The position numbers and the translations under genes were made by a program. 64,000 bases of DNA from JBCCXL01 sp039191605 (GTDB taxonomy: Bacteria > Acidobacteriota > Thermoanaerobaculia > Multivoradales > JAHZIX01): positions 1-64,000 of the forward strand of contig JBCCXL010000009.1 in the NCBI GenBank assembly GCA_039191605.1, given 5' to 3'. How positions within the stretch are numbered: position 1 is the stretch's first letter; each line of letters starts with the position of its first letter. Of the stretch, positions 8,265 to 17,336 are shown piece after piece. Below the pieces are notes generated by a model, which saw only the letters and a program-made list of their open reading frames with translations, was not told where the DNA came from and did not search any database.

Positions 8265-9658
8265 CGGGAAGAGCCCGTCCTGGTCTTTGTCTTCGTCCCC
8301 GTCTTCGCTGCTCTCTCCGGCGAGGCGAAGATCAGCGCGGCGTTGGCGCCGCCGAAGGCGAAGCTGGAAGACAGAGCGTGGCTCGATTCCGGCAGAGGCC
8401 GAGGGGAGCGGGTGACGAGGTCGACGGCGAGCTCCTCTTCCGCTCCCGCCTCGCTGCCGGGGGTCGGATGAGCCTGACGATGGTGGAGGCAGAGCACCGT
8501 CGCCACCGCCTCTAGGGCGCCGGAGGCTCCGAGAAGATGCCCCACCGCTCCCTTGGTGGAGGTCACCGGAGGGCCTTCCGGAGCCTGCTGGAAGAGGCGC
8601 CCTAGGGCGAGGGCTTCGGCGCTGTCGTTATGGGGAGTTCCGGTGCCGTGGGCGTTGACCAGGGTGATGGAGCTCGGGGAGACCGCGGCATTTGTCAGCG
8701 CCGCCCGAATCGCCCTCTCGGCCCCCTCGCCCTCGGGATGTGGGGCGGTCATGTGGTGGGCGTCGCAGCTCGCCCCGGCTCCCAGCAGGCGGGCCAGGGG
8801 TCGGGCGCCGCGGCGGGCGGCGAAGTCCGATCTTTCGAGCACCAGCACTCCGGCGCCTTCTCCCAAGGAGAGGCCGGCGCGGTCGCCGCGAAAGGGGCGA
8901 CAGGGGCTTTCGTCCATCGCCCGCAGGGCGTTGAAGCCCGAGTAGGTGAGCTGGCAGAGGACGTCGGAGCCGCCGGCGAGGGCGACATCGATCTCTCCCT
9001 GCTGCAGGGCGTCGAGGGCCTCGCCGAGGGCCAGGGCGGCGGCGGCGCAGGCGGAGGAGAGAGTCTCCACGGCGCCCTGAATACCGAAGGTGCGGGCGAC
9101 CTCGTCGCCGGGGCCATTCATCTGGTGGCTGACCACGGAGCCCAGCCGCGGCGCCGAGCCGGGGCGGTCGAGGAGCCGGTCGAAGACCTCTTCGCCCTCC
9201 GGCATGCCGGCGGTACTGGTGCCGAAGAATACGCCGCTGCGGGGCCCGAGGGGCCGGAAGCGGCCGCCGTCGTCGGTGCTCCATCGGGCGAGACCTAGGG
9301 CCTCTCGGGCGGCGTCGACGGCGAAGTCGTCGGCGCGGCTGCGGCGGCGCCGACGGAGAGGGAATCGTGGGGGCCGCGAAGGCGGTTCCGGGAGTGAAGT
9401 CGCCGTGCTCGCGGCGGGCTCCGGCGGAACTTCCGCCACCAGCTCCGTGCGCTGCCCGCGAACGTCGAAGCGCTCGCCGCGGCGGATCACTCCGCCCGCG
9501 GGAGGCGAGACGAGGCCCTGCCACAGGGCCTCCCGGCCCCAGCCAAAGGCGCTCACCGCGCCGATGCCGGTGATCCAAATCTCGGCTTCGCCGCGGCGGG
9601 AAGAAGAGGTGGAAGCCCCGCCGCCGGGAAGCTCAGGGGTTGCTGCCCTTGCCGTCAT
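8261..9658 (-). CDS. Beta-ketoacyl-ACP synthase (KS, FabF-like) of a lipid/polyene-type cluster
   Basis: 465 aa, a complete KS. The nucleophile is Cys204 in ETLSSACAAAALALGEA. The two His are in NAHGTGTPHND and KGAVGHLLGASGALEAV, and the closing SSFAFGGANAAL is the usual KS Gly-rich end. An extra 35-residue Arg/Pro-rich insertion sits around residues 75-115. It starts 6 bp after the ACP gene and overlaps the CLF gene by 4 bp, so ACP-KS-CLF are probably translated together. Sequence type and neighbours suggest iterative elongation of an unusual acyl chain rather than housekeeping fatty acid synthesis, which is encoded at 30-36 kb. Confidence 0.9.
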   Translation of the reverse strand: MTARAATPELPGGGASTSSSRRGEAEIWITGIGAVSAFGWGREALWQGLVSPPAGGVIRRGERFDVRGQRTELVAEVPPEPAASTATSLPEPPSRPPRFPLRRRRRSRADDFAVDAAREALGLARWSTDDGGRFRPLGPRSGVFFGTSTAGMPEGEEVFDRLLDRPGSAPRLGSVVSHQMNGPGDEVARTFGIQGAVETLSSACAAAALALGEALDALQQGEIDVALAGGSDVLCQLTYSGFNALRAMDESPCRPFRGDRAGLSLGEGAGVLVLERSDFAARRGARPLARLLGAGASCDAHHMTAPHPEGEGAERAIRAALTNAAVSPSSITLVNAHGTGTPHNDSAEALALGRLFQQAPEGPPVTSTKGAVGHLLGASGALEAVATVLCLHHRQAHPTPGSEAGAEEELAVDLVTRSPRPLPESSHALSSSFAFGGANAALIFASPERAAKTGTKTKTRTGSSR

Positions 9659-9664
9659 CGCGGC

Positions 9665-9934
9665 TCAGGCGGCCTGGAGTCGATGCACCAGGTTTGCCAG
9701 GCTGCGGATGGTCTCGAAAGACTCGCGGCCGATGTCGTCGCTGTGGATGCGAATGTCGAAGCGCTTCTCCAGGGCAACCACCAGCTCGAGAGCGTCCACG
9801 GAGTCGAGGCCGAGGCCCTGCTCCGCGAAGAGAGGATCGGCCTCGCCGATCTCCCCGGGCTGCATTCCTTCCAAATGGAGACTATCGATCAATATCTTCT
9901 TGATTTCCTCGACCAACGAGGGACTCGCTGACAT
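9665..9934 (-). CDS. Acyl carrier protein of the KS/CLF cluster
   Basis: 89 aa. The phosphopantetheine site is GLDSVDALELVVALEKRF with Ser45. The DSVDALEL form is typical of ACPs in aryl-polyene-like operons and differs from the housekeeping AcpP here (GADSLDIVELVMAF). It is the first gene of the minus-strand operon, preceded by the 173-bp divergent spacer. A fair Shine-Dalgarno (GGAGG within the CTTGGAGGATAG upstream of ATG 9934) supports the start. Confidence 0.92.
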   Translation of the reverse strand: MSASPSLVEEIKKILIDSLHLEGMQPGEIGEADPLFAEQGLGLDSVDALELVVALEKRFDIRIHSDDIGRESFETIRSLANLVHRLQAA

Positions 9935-10107
9935 TCACTATCCTCCAAGGCTGCGATCCCGAGCTCCGGAAGGCCGACGGACAGTCGGCGCCTGAGGTGG
10001 GGTCCGGTGGGTGTGATTCTGCGGAGCTACGGACCAACCGCGGCAGTATACTAAAGGCCCGGTTCTCCAGGAGGATCCTCCAGAGGTCGTAACCCGGAAT
10101 CTGCTTC
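9935..10107. promoter_or_regulatory. Divergent promoter region of the KS/CLF lipid cluster
   Basis: This 173-bp spacer must drive both the ACP-KS-CLF-GT2-LPLAT arm (minus) and the ligase-deacetylase arm (plus). It holds a palindromic AGTATACT (10045-10052), a possible -10 element, and a perfect 12-bp palindrome GGAGGATCCTCC (10070-10081) that could be an operator. No confident -35 box was found. Confidence 0.4.
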
Positions 10108-11694
10108 ATGGCCGACCCTCTGCTGCAGCGCTTCGCGCACCTCGTCCAACGCTCTCCCGAGAGCCCCCTGGTGACCGATGGCTACAGGACGATGAACCGC
10201 GGGGAAGTGGCGGCGCTGGGGTGCCGAGTGGCGGATCAGCTGGGACAGCTACCGGGTACGGATTCGGAGGCCGCCGGCCCTGAGAACGCTGTCCTGCGAC
10301 CGGAAGCCCATACCCTTGCCGCGCTAAGGGCCCCTAACGGGGCGGCCTTCCTTGCCGGCTGGCTGGCGCTGCGCCATCTGGGGGCGGCGGTACTGCCGCT
10401 GGAGGGGGGAGGGACCGCTCGTGCCCAGGCTCTCGGAGCGCGGGGCGTGCTGGAGTGCGAGGAGCGCTGGCCGCGGGGTCCTGAAGACTTCCGCTGGCGG
10501 CCGCTACGGCGGCGAGGGGAGGCGGAAGCCCGACTGCCGGAGGCGGTGGAAGCGGTGAAGCTGACCTCCGGGTCCACCGGAGTGGCCCGCGGCGTGATGG
10601 TCACCAGCGCGGCCCTGATCGCCGATGATCAGGCGGGGGTGGAGTCGATGGGGCTGGTGGACGAGGACCGCATCCTCACGGTGGTGCCCATGGGGCACAG
10701 CTACGGTTTGGCCTGCGTCACGGTGCCGGCGCTGTCCCGGGGCTGCACTCTGCTCTTGCCGCCGGAAGACGGCGGCCCCCTCGCCGCCTGGGCCGCTGCG
10801 GAGCGCCTCGAGGCGAGCTTCCTGCCCACCGCCCCGGCCTATGTCCGGGCGCTGGTAGAGCTCGCCGACCCGCCTCCCCTGGCGCCTTCCCTGCGCCTGG
10901 TGATCACCTCCGGCGCTCCCATGGACCCGGTTACCGCGCGGCGCTTTCGGCAGCGCTACGGTCGGTCGGTGCACGTCCTCTACGGTGCCAGCGAGTGCGG
11001 CGGAGTGTGCTTCGATCGCGATGGCCGAGGTGGGGAGGAGGGGAGCGTCGGCGGCGCCATGGAGGGCATCGCGATAGCCCTGGAGCCCGCGCCGGATGGG
11101 GTGGGGGATTTGGTAGCGGTGAGCGGGCCGGCCCTGGCGCTGGGCTATTTGGAGCCGGCGGCGGACGGTGGCGCCGCCCCCTCCGGCGATCGTCGGCTGG
11201 TGCCCGGACGCTTCCGCAGCAGTGACCTGGGGCGCTTTCAGGGCTGCCGGCTGGAGCTCTTAGGGCGCTCCGACGATCTGATCAATATCCGCGGCAAGAA
11301 GGTCTACCCGCGGGAGGTGGAGTCGGTGCTGCTGCGCCTCGAAGGAGTCGAAGAGGCGGTGGCTCTGGGAGTGGAGCGCTCCGGTGGCGGTCAGCTGGTG
11401 CGGGCGGTGGTGGCCTGTCGCCCCGGGACGCTGCGGGACGAGGAGGTGCGTCGACACTGCCGGGAGCACCTCGCGCAGCATAAGGTCCCCCGCTCGCTGG
11501 TGCTGGTGGAGCGCCTGCCGCGCACCCCCCGGGGCAAGATCGATCGCGCGGCGCTGAGAGCTCCAGGTTTGGGGTCGACGGGCTCGCCCAGAATGGAATC
11601 TCCTAAGGCGGAATCTCCGGGACTGAAATCCACGACGCTAGGCTCAGCGCCTCTCGCTGCGCCGCGGGGAGTTCCTGGGGCCAACGAGTCTTGA
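10108..11694 (+). CDS. ANL-family acyl-AMP ligase (acyl-CoA/acyl-ACP synthetase)
   Basis: 528 aa. The adenylate-forming motifs are complete: P-loop LTSGSTGVARGVMV, VVPMGHSYGL, YGASECGG, the ribose-binding SSDLGRF, hinge GRSDDLINIRGKKVYPREVE, and the C-terminal catalytic Lys in RTPRGKIDRAAL. It would activate a free acid and load it on a carrier, most simply the ACP encoded divergently. After residue about 488 it carries a 40-residue Ser/Pro/Gly tail of short repeats (ESPKAESPGLKS), unlike the family. It overlaps the deacetylase frame by 4 bp. The substrate (aryl or fatty acid) is not predictable here. Confidence 0.88.
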   Translation: MADPLLQRFAHLVQRSPESPLVTDGYRTMNRGEVAALGCRVADQLGQLPGTDSEAAGPENAVLRPEAHTLAALRAPNGAAFLAGWLALRHLGAAVLPLEGGGTARAQALGARGVLECEERWPRGPEDFRWRPLRRRGEAEARLPEAVEAVKLTSGSTGVARGVMVTSAALIADDQAGVESMGLVDEDRILTVVPMGHSYGLACVTVPALSRGCTLLLPPEDGGPLAAWAAAERLEASFLPTAPAYVRALVELADPPPLAPSLRLVITSGAPMDPVTARRFRQRYGRSVHVLYGASECGGVCFDRDGRGGEEGSVGGAMEGIAIALEPAPDGVGDLVAVSGPALALGYLEPAADGGAAPSGDRRLVPGRFRSSDLGRFQGCRLELLGRSDDLINIRGKKVYPREVESVLLRLEGVEEAVALGVERSGGGQLVRAVVACRPGTLRDEEVRRHCREHLAQHKVPRSLVLVERLPRTPRGKIDRAALRAPGLGSTGSPRMESPKAESPGLKSTTLGSAPLAAPRGVPGANES

Positions 11695-12527
11695 GTCTCC
11701 CCACTGGTCCCAAACGTTGGCGACCGACGCCTTTCCTGCAGTGGTCGATGGCGGGATCCATGGCCTCCGTCGCCGCGGCGGTGGTGGAACCTTCCCTTTG
11801 GCCGTGGACGGCGGGCTTCTGGGCGGTGGACCACGGCGTGGCGGTGGCGGCAGGTCTGCGCCCCCAATGCGATTGGCTCGGCCCCAATCTCTCTCGTCTT
11901 CCCGGCGGGGAGGGCCGGGTGGCGCTGACCCTGGACGACGGGCCGGACCCGCGGCGCACGCCGCCGGTGCTGGAGGTGCTGGAACGCTTCGAGGTGAGGG
12001 CTACCTTCTTCGTCATCGGCGAGCGGGCGCGGCGCTGGCCGGAGCTGACCCGGGAGATCGCCGCCCGAGGGCATCGCCTGGAGAACCATAGCTGGAGTCA
12101 TCCCCACGCTTTCGGCTTCTACTCGCCCTGGGCCCTGGCGAGGCAAATCGACCGCGCCCAGGAGACCATCGCTGAGCTGGCGGAGCGAGCGCCGACGTAC
12201 TTTCGGGCCCCGGCGGGGATCCGCAGCCCGCTGCTGGAGCCCCTGCTGGCCCCCCGCGGTCTGCGCCTCGCCTCGTGGACTCGCCGCGGCTTCGACGCCG
12301 TGGACCGGGACTTGGAGCGGGTGAGCGAACGCCTGCTGCGGGGTCTCAGCGGCGGAGACATCCTGCTGGTGCACGACGGGCGGAGCTATTCGCGGGAGAC
12401 GGATACCGCGGGATCTTCGAGCTCCAGCGGCGATGGAGCAAGCTCGGTGGATGTGCCGGCGGAGCTCTGCCAGCGGGTGCTGGAAGCCTGCCGGGACCGC
12501 GGGTTCGAGGTCGGCCCGCTGCCCTAG
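11691..12527 (+). CDS. NodB-type polysaccharide (glycan) deacetylase
   Basis: 278 aa from TTG 11691, which overlaps the ligase stop as TTGA; an internal ATG at 11748 is an alternative. Catalytic motifs are intact: TLDDGPDPRRTP with the Asp-Asp pair, the metal-binding HSWSHPH, RAPAG, and LVHDG near the end. An N-terminal hydrophobic stretch (MASVAAAVVEPSLWPWTAGFW) suggests membrane association. The family removes acetyl groups from GlcNAc-type sugars. Coupling to the acyl-AMP ligase suggests the cluster's product includes an amino sugar that becomes N-acylated; this is inference. Confidence 0.85.
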   Translation: MSLPTGPKRWRPTPFLQWSMAGSMASVAAAVVEPSLWPWTAGFWAVDHGVAVAAGLRPQCDWLGPNLSRLPGGEGRVALTLDDGPDPRRTPPVLEVLERFEVRATFFVIGERARRWPELTREIAARGHRLENHSWSHPHAFGFYSPWALARQIDRAQETIAELAERAPTYFRAPAGIRSPLLEPLLAPRGLRLASWTRRGFDAVDRDLERVSERLLRGLSGGDILLVHDGRSYSRETDTAGSSSSSGDGASSVDVPAELCQRVLEACRDRGFEVGPLP

Positions 12528-12826
12528 CTCTCCCTTCGGTTTCCTGCCCTCGCCCACCGCAGGCTGGCTTTGAGTTCAGCGGGTGGAGAGCAACATCCGC
12601 TCCTCGGGGCCGTACGTAACTGTCCACAGAGGGTACGCTTTTTCCTTCTGGACCTTTTCCTCCCCGCACCCCGGCTGTCTTCTCCGTCAGGGTCCCCCAA
12701 CCTTCTCCTTTTCTGTTCCTGCCCTCGCGGCGTCCACCAAGAGCTGCCGGATCTTCTCGCTGAGCAGCTCTCGGGTCCAAGAGCCTGCCTCTTCTCATCC
12801 TCCTACGACCATAGTAGATTCTCTCC
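12528..12826. other. Gene-free spacer before the RND operon
   Basis: These 299 bases are pyrimidine-rich and contain no convincing gene on either strand. The RND promoter is expected here, but I could not pick a clear -35/-10 pair. Confidence 0.5.
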
Positions 12827-13981
12827 ATGAAGTTGAATGCACCCATCTTTCTGACGGCTCTCGTTGTTGTCGCTGCCCTCTCTTGGTTTCTGGGAGCTCA
12901 TTTCGGTGCCCCCAGCGCGGTTCCTGCGGAGGCTTCCGAGGCTGCTTCCGGGGCCCCATCTGAGGCCACGGTCACCTCCCCGGCTGGGAGCTCCTCTGCG
13001 GCGCCGACGGCGGAGCCTCCGGCGGTCCAGGTTCGAATGCACCGAGTCGTCACTTCCCAGCTGCGAGAGCGGGTCTTGGCCACCGGCGAGCTGCGGCCCA
13101 ACGAGGCGGTGGACCTGAGCGCCGAGGTCTCCGGGAAGGTCGCGGCGATCCACTTTCGAGAAGGGCAGCGGGTGGGGAGGGGAGATCTGCTAGTGAAGAT
13201 CGACGATCGTGACCTCCAGGCGCGGCTGCAGCGGGCGAGGGCGGAGCGGGACCTGGCCCGCAAGCGAGAGCAGCGGGCTCGGGTGCTGCTGGAAGAGCAG
13301 ACCATCAGCCAGGAGCTCTACGAAGAGGCCTCCACCGGCCTCGAGGTGCTGGATTCGGATATCGACCTGCTGGAGGTGCAGATACTCGATACGGAGGTGC
13401 GGGCCCCTTTTGCCGGCGTGGTCGGCCTGCGCAACGTCAGTCTCGGCTCCTACGTGACGCCGGGGAGCCCCATCGCCCGGCTCCAGAGTCTGGAGCCCAT
13501 CAAGCTGGACTTCGCCGTGCCGGAGAAGTACTCGTCGCGGGTTGGCCCCGGCATCGACGTGAGCTTCACCGTGGAGGGCGGCGGTGAGGCGGTGCGTGGG
13601 GAGGTCTATGCGGTGGAGCCCACCATCGACCCCGAGACTCGCACCCTCACTCTGAGGGCCCGCAGCCCGAATCCCGGACAGCGCCTGCTGCCGGGGGCCT
13701 TCGCCCGGGTGGAGCTGGTGCTGGAGACCGCGGAAGATGCGGTGATGATCCCCTCCATCGCTCTGGTGCCGGCGATGGATTCGGTCTCCGTCTACGTGGT
13801 GACGGCAGAGGATCGGGCACAGCCTCGGGTGGTGCGCACCGGCGTGCGCACCGAGGATCGAGTGGAGATCGTGTCGGGGCTGGAGATCGGGGAGCGGGTG
13901 GTGGTCAGCGGTCTGGAGCGGGTGAGTCCCGGCGTGCTGGTGTCGGAGCTCGGCTCCGCCGAGGCCGGAGGGTCGTCATGA
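12827..13981 (+). CDS. RND efflux periplasmic adaptor (membrane fusion protein)
   Basis: 384 aa. It has an N-terminal signal/anchor (IFLTALVVVAALSWFLG), an Ala/Ser/Pro-rich linker to about residue 65, then a barrel-sandwich half (LSAEVSGKVAAIHFREGQRV), an alpha-helical hairpin (about 125-185), the second lipoyl half (VRAPFAGVVGLRNVSLGSYV) and beta-barrel/membrane-proximal domains. This is the AcrA/MexE layout. It bridges the inner-membrane pump to an outer-membrane channel. The last 4 bp overlap the pump gene (ATGA, 13978-13981). No TolC-like gene is adjacent, so the channel must be encoded elsewhere. Confidence 0.93.
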   Translation: MKLNAPIFLTALVVVAALSWFLGAHFGAPSAVPAEASEAASGAPSEATVTSPAGSSSAAPTAEPPAVQVRMHRVVTSQLRERVLATGELRPNEAVDLSAEVSGKVAAIHFREGQRVGRGDLLVKIDDRDLQARLQRARAERDLARKREQRARVLLEEQTISQELYEEASTGLEVLDSDIDLLEVQILDTEVRAPFAGVVGLRNVSLGSYVTPGSPIARLQSLEPIKLDFAVPEKYSSRVGPGIDVSFTVEGGGEAVRGEVYAVEPTIDPETRTLTLRARSPNPGQRLLPGAFARVELVLETAEDAVMIPSIALVPAMDSVSVYVVTAEDRAQPRVVRTGVRTEDRVEIVSGLEIGERVVVSGLERVSPGVLVSELGSAEAGGSS

Positions 13982-16900
13982 GCCTGTACTCGCTGTCGAT
14001 CCGTCGGCCGGTGCTGGCGGTGGTGATGTCGCTGGCCATCCTGCTCTTCGGCATTCTCGGTTTCCAGAACCTCGGGGTGCGGGAATATCCCTCGGTGGCG
14101 CCTCCAGTGATTACCGTCACCACCTCCTACACCGGCGCCAACGCCGAGGTGATCGAGTCTCAGGTCACCCAGCCGCTGGAGGAGGAGGTCAACTCGGTGC
14201 CGGGAGTGCGCACCCTGACTTCCATCTCCAGAGAGGGTCGCAGCACTCTGCGAGTGGAGTTCGAGATCGGCGTCGACCTGGAGGCCGCCGCCAACGACGT
14301 GCGGGATCGAGTGGCCCGCGCCGTTCGCCAGCTGCCGCCGGAGGCCAATCCCCCAGCGGTGTCCAAGGCCGATGCGGACTCTCCGCCGATCATCTTTCTC
14401 AACATTCAGAGCGACCTGCGGAGCCTGCTGGAGCTCACCGCCATCGCAGAGAACGATTTCAAGGAGCGCCTGCAGACCATCCCCGGCGTGAGCGAGGTGG
14501 ATATTTGGGGCTCCAAGCGGCCGGCGATGCGGCTGTGGATGGACCCGAAGCGCCTCGCCGCCTACGGCCTGACCCCGGTGGAGGTGCGCCAGGCGCTGCA
14601 GCGGGAGAACGTCGAGCTGCCCTCCGGACGCATCGAGGGGCGGGACGTGGAGCTCACGGTGCGCACCCTGGGCCGACTCTCGACGCCGGAGGAATTCAGC
14701 GCGCTGATCCTCAAGGAGGACGGAGGGCGCACGGTGCGCTTTGCGGACGTCGGCGTGGCGGAGCTGGGGCCGGAGAATCTGCGCACGGTGCTCAAGCGCG
14801 ACGGCGTGCCGATGGTGGGGGTGGTGCTGAGGCCCCAGCCGGGGGCCAATCAGGTAGAGATTGTCGACGAGTTCTACCGCCGCGTGGCCCTGATCCAAAA
14901 AGATCTGCCGAAGGATCTGCGCTACGGCATCGGCTTCGACAGCAGCCGCTACATCCGAGAATCCGTCTCCGAAGTGCAGCAGACGATCTTCATCGCCTTC
15001 CTGCTGGTGATCCTGATCATCTTCGCCTTCCTGCGGGATTGGCGCACCACCCTGATTCCCGTGGTGGTGATCCCGGTCTCCCTGGTGGGGGCTTTCTTCA
15101 TCCTCTTCGCCGCGGGCTTCTCGATCAATGTCCTCACCCTCCTGGGTCTGGTGCTGGCCATCGGCCTGGTGGTGGACGACGCCATCGTGGTGCTGGAGAA
15201 CATCTACGCCAAGATCGAGGACGGCATGGAGCCCCACCGCGCCGGGATTGAGGGCACCCGGGAGATCTTCTTCGCGGTGATCTCCACCACCCTGGCGCTG
15301 GTGGCGGTGTTCTTGCCGATCCTCTTCCTCGGCGGCCTCACCGGCCGCCTGTTCCGGGAATTCGGCGTGACCCTCGCCGGGGCGGTGGTGATCTCCTCCT
15401 TCGTCGCCCTTACCCTGACGCCGATGATCGCCACTCGCCTGCTGAAAAAGCGGGAGGTTCAGCCGGCGGTCTATCGCTGGTCCGAGCCCCTCTTCCGGCG
15501 CCTCACCAACGCCTACGAGGCCAGCCTCTCCCTCTTCCTGAGTCAGCGCTGGCTGGCGCTGCCGATCCTGCTGCTGTGCGGCGGCGGCAGCGCCTGGCTG
15601 GCGAGTCAGCTGCCCCAGGAGCTGGCGCCGATGGAAGACCGCAACTCCGTACGTCTGGTGGCGACGGCGCCGGAGGGGGCCTCTTACGAGTACATGGACG
15701 CCTACATCGACGAGCTGGTGGCGCTGGTTTCCCGAGTGGTGCCGGAGGACAGCCTCAAGGCCCAGGTCTCCGTCACCTCCCCCGGCTTCGGGGCGGCTTC
15801 GTCGGTGAACTCCGGCTTCGTGACCGTGGTGTTGACGGATCAGGATCAGCGGGAGATCTCCCAGCAGCAGGTGGCCGCCACCATCGAAGAGAATCTCGGC
15901 GAGATCACCGGCGCTCGGGTCTTCGCCACCCAGCAGCAGTCCATCGGTTCCCGCCGCCGCGGCCTGCCGGTGGAATACGTGCTCCAGGCGCCGAGCTTCG
16001 AGCGCCTGCGGGAGGTGCTGCCGGTTTTCGTTCAGCGGGCGGAGCAGCATCCGGCGCTGTCGGTGGTGGATCCAAACCTCAAATTCAACAAGCCGGAGCT
16101 GCAGGTCTCCATCGATCGCCAGCGGGCCCGCGCTCTGGGGATTTCGGTGCGAGACGTGGCGGAAACCCTCTCCGCCGCCCTCTCCGGGCAGCGCTTCGGC
16201 TACTTCGTGCGCGGCGGCCGGCAGTATCAGGTGATCGGCCAGCTGAGCGCCGAGAATCGGGACGAGCCGCTGGATCTGCGCTCCCTCTTCGTGCGGGCGG
16301 CGGACGGTCGCCTGGTGCAGCTGGACAACGTGGTGCAGGTGGAGGAGGCCATCAGCCCGCCCCAGCTCTATCGCTTCAACCGCTACGTCTCCGCCACCGT
16401 CTCCGCCGGTCTGGCGCCGGGCTACACCCTCGGCGACGGCATCGAGGCGATGGACGCCGTCGCCGCCGAGGTGCTGGACGATTCCTTCTCCACCGCCCTC
16501 TCCGGAGCCTCCCTGGACTTCGCCGAGAGCTCCTCCAGCCTGCTCTTCGTCTTTCTCCTCGCGCTGATCCTGATCTACCTGGTGCTGTGCGCTCAATTCG
16601 AGAGCTTCCGCGATCCCCTCACCATCATGCTCACGGTGCCGCTGGCGGTATGCGGCGCCCTGCTGGCGCTGTATTGGACCGGCGAGACCCTCAATGTCTT
16701 TTCCGAGATCGGCCTCATCATGCTCATCGGCCTGGTCACCAAGAACGGCATCCTGATCGTCGAATTCGCCAATCAGCGCAAGGCCCGGGACGCCTCGGTG
16801 CTGGAAGCCGTGCGCCGCGCCGCGGTGGCTCGCTTCCGCCCGGTGCTGATGACCTCCACCTCCACCATCCTCGGCATCCTGCCCCTGGCCCTCGCCCTCG

Positions 16901-17115
16901 GCGCCGGCGCCGAAAGCCGAGCCTCCATGGGCATCGCGGTGATTGGCGGTTTGATGCTGGGCTCCCTGCTCACCCTCTACGTGGTGCCGGCGATGTACAG
17001 CCTGCTCACCGCGCCCCAGCGGCAGAGCGTGGCGGAGGAAGAAGCCGAGCGGGTGTCCCCCCTGGAAGCGGCGGAAGAGCCCGCGGCGGGAGCTCCGGCT
17101 GCCGAGCCCGCCTGA
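13978..17115 (+). CDS. RND efflux pump, HAE1 (AcrB-like) permease
   Basis: 1045 aa, normal length. It opens SLYSLSIRRPVLAVVMSLAI and has two six-helix repeats. The TM4 proton relay is present as GLVLAIGLVVDDAIVVLENI (Asp-Asp), with the partner Lys in IGLVTKNGILIVEFANQ. Porter and docking domains fill residues 40-330 and 560-870. It would expel drugs, dyes or lipids by proton antiport. It is co-translated with the adaptor upstream. The C-terminus after about residue 1020 is a short acidic Ala/Glu tail. Confidence 0.94.
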   Translation: MSLYSLSIRRPVLAVVMSLAILLFGILGFQNLGVREYPSVAPPVITVTTSYTGANAEVIESQVTQPLEEEVNSVPGVRTLTSISREGRSTLRVEFEIGVDLEAAANDVRDRVARAVRQLPPEANPPAVSKADADSPPIIFLNIQSDLRSLLELTAIAENDFKERLQTIPGVSEVDIWGSKRPAMRLWMDPKRLAAYGLTPVEVRQALQRENVELPSGRIEGRDVELTVRTLGRLSTPEEFSALILKEDGGRTVRFADVGVAELGPENLRTVLKRDGVPMVGVVLRPQPGANQVEIVDEFYRRVALIQKDLPKDLRYGIGFDSSRYIRESVSEVQQTIFIAFLLVILIIFAFLRDWRTTLIPVVVIPVSLVGAFFILFAAGFSINVLTLLGLVLAIGLVVDDAIVVLENIYAKIEDGMEPHRAGIEGTREIFFAVISTTLALVAVFLPILFLGGLTGRLFREFGVTLAGAVVISSFVALTLTPMIATRLLKKREVQPAVYRWSEPLFRRLTNAYEASLSLFLSQRWLALPILLLCGGGSAWLASQLPQELAPMEDRNSVRLVATAPEGASYEYMDAYIDELVALVSRVVPEDSLKAQVSVTSPGFGAASSVNSGFVTVVLTDQDQREISQQQVAATIEENLGEITGARVFATQQQSIGSRRRGLPVEYVLQAPSFERLREVLPVFVQRAEQHPALSVVDPNLKFNKPELQVSIDRQRARALGISVRDVAETLSAALSGQRFGYFVRGGRQYQVIGQLSAENRDEPLDLRSLFVRAADGRLVQLDNVVQVEEAISPPQLYRFNRYVSATVSAGLAPGYTLGDGIEAMDAVAAEVLDDSFSTALSGASLDFAESSSSLLFVFLLALILIYLVLCAQFESFRDPLTIMLTVPLAVCGALLALYWTGETLNVFSEIGLIMLIGLVTKNGILIVEFANQRKARDASVLEAVRRAAVARFRPVLMTSTSTILGILPLALALGAGAESRASMGIAVIGGLMLGSLLTLYVVPAMYSLLTAPQRQSVAEEEAERVSPLEAAEEPAAGAPAAEPA

Positions 17116-17336
17116 GGGGAGAGTCGGTCCCGGCTGGATTGCCTTTCCCTTTTCAGCAAGGAGCCTTCCCGGCTCGGGCCTGGACCTGGGGTTTTGCGGA
17201 TACTCGGTGAAGGCCATGGGCTATCATCGGGATCGCGCTTCCTAGGCGCCAATCCCTTCGTACTCCCCATGTGCTTCCCGAGCGTTGATCCGCTTCACTC
17301 TGCGCACCTGAAATCCAGCCTCAGAGGTCTTCCACC

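Noticed and set aside
13792..17217. 1141-codon minus-strand open frame over the RND pump
   Set aside because: It is the antisense shadow of a certain AcrB-like gene; the translation is His/Gln/Gly-rich without any domain.
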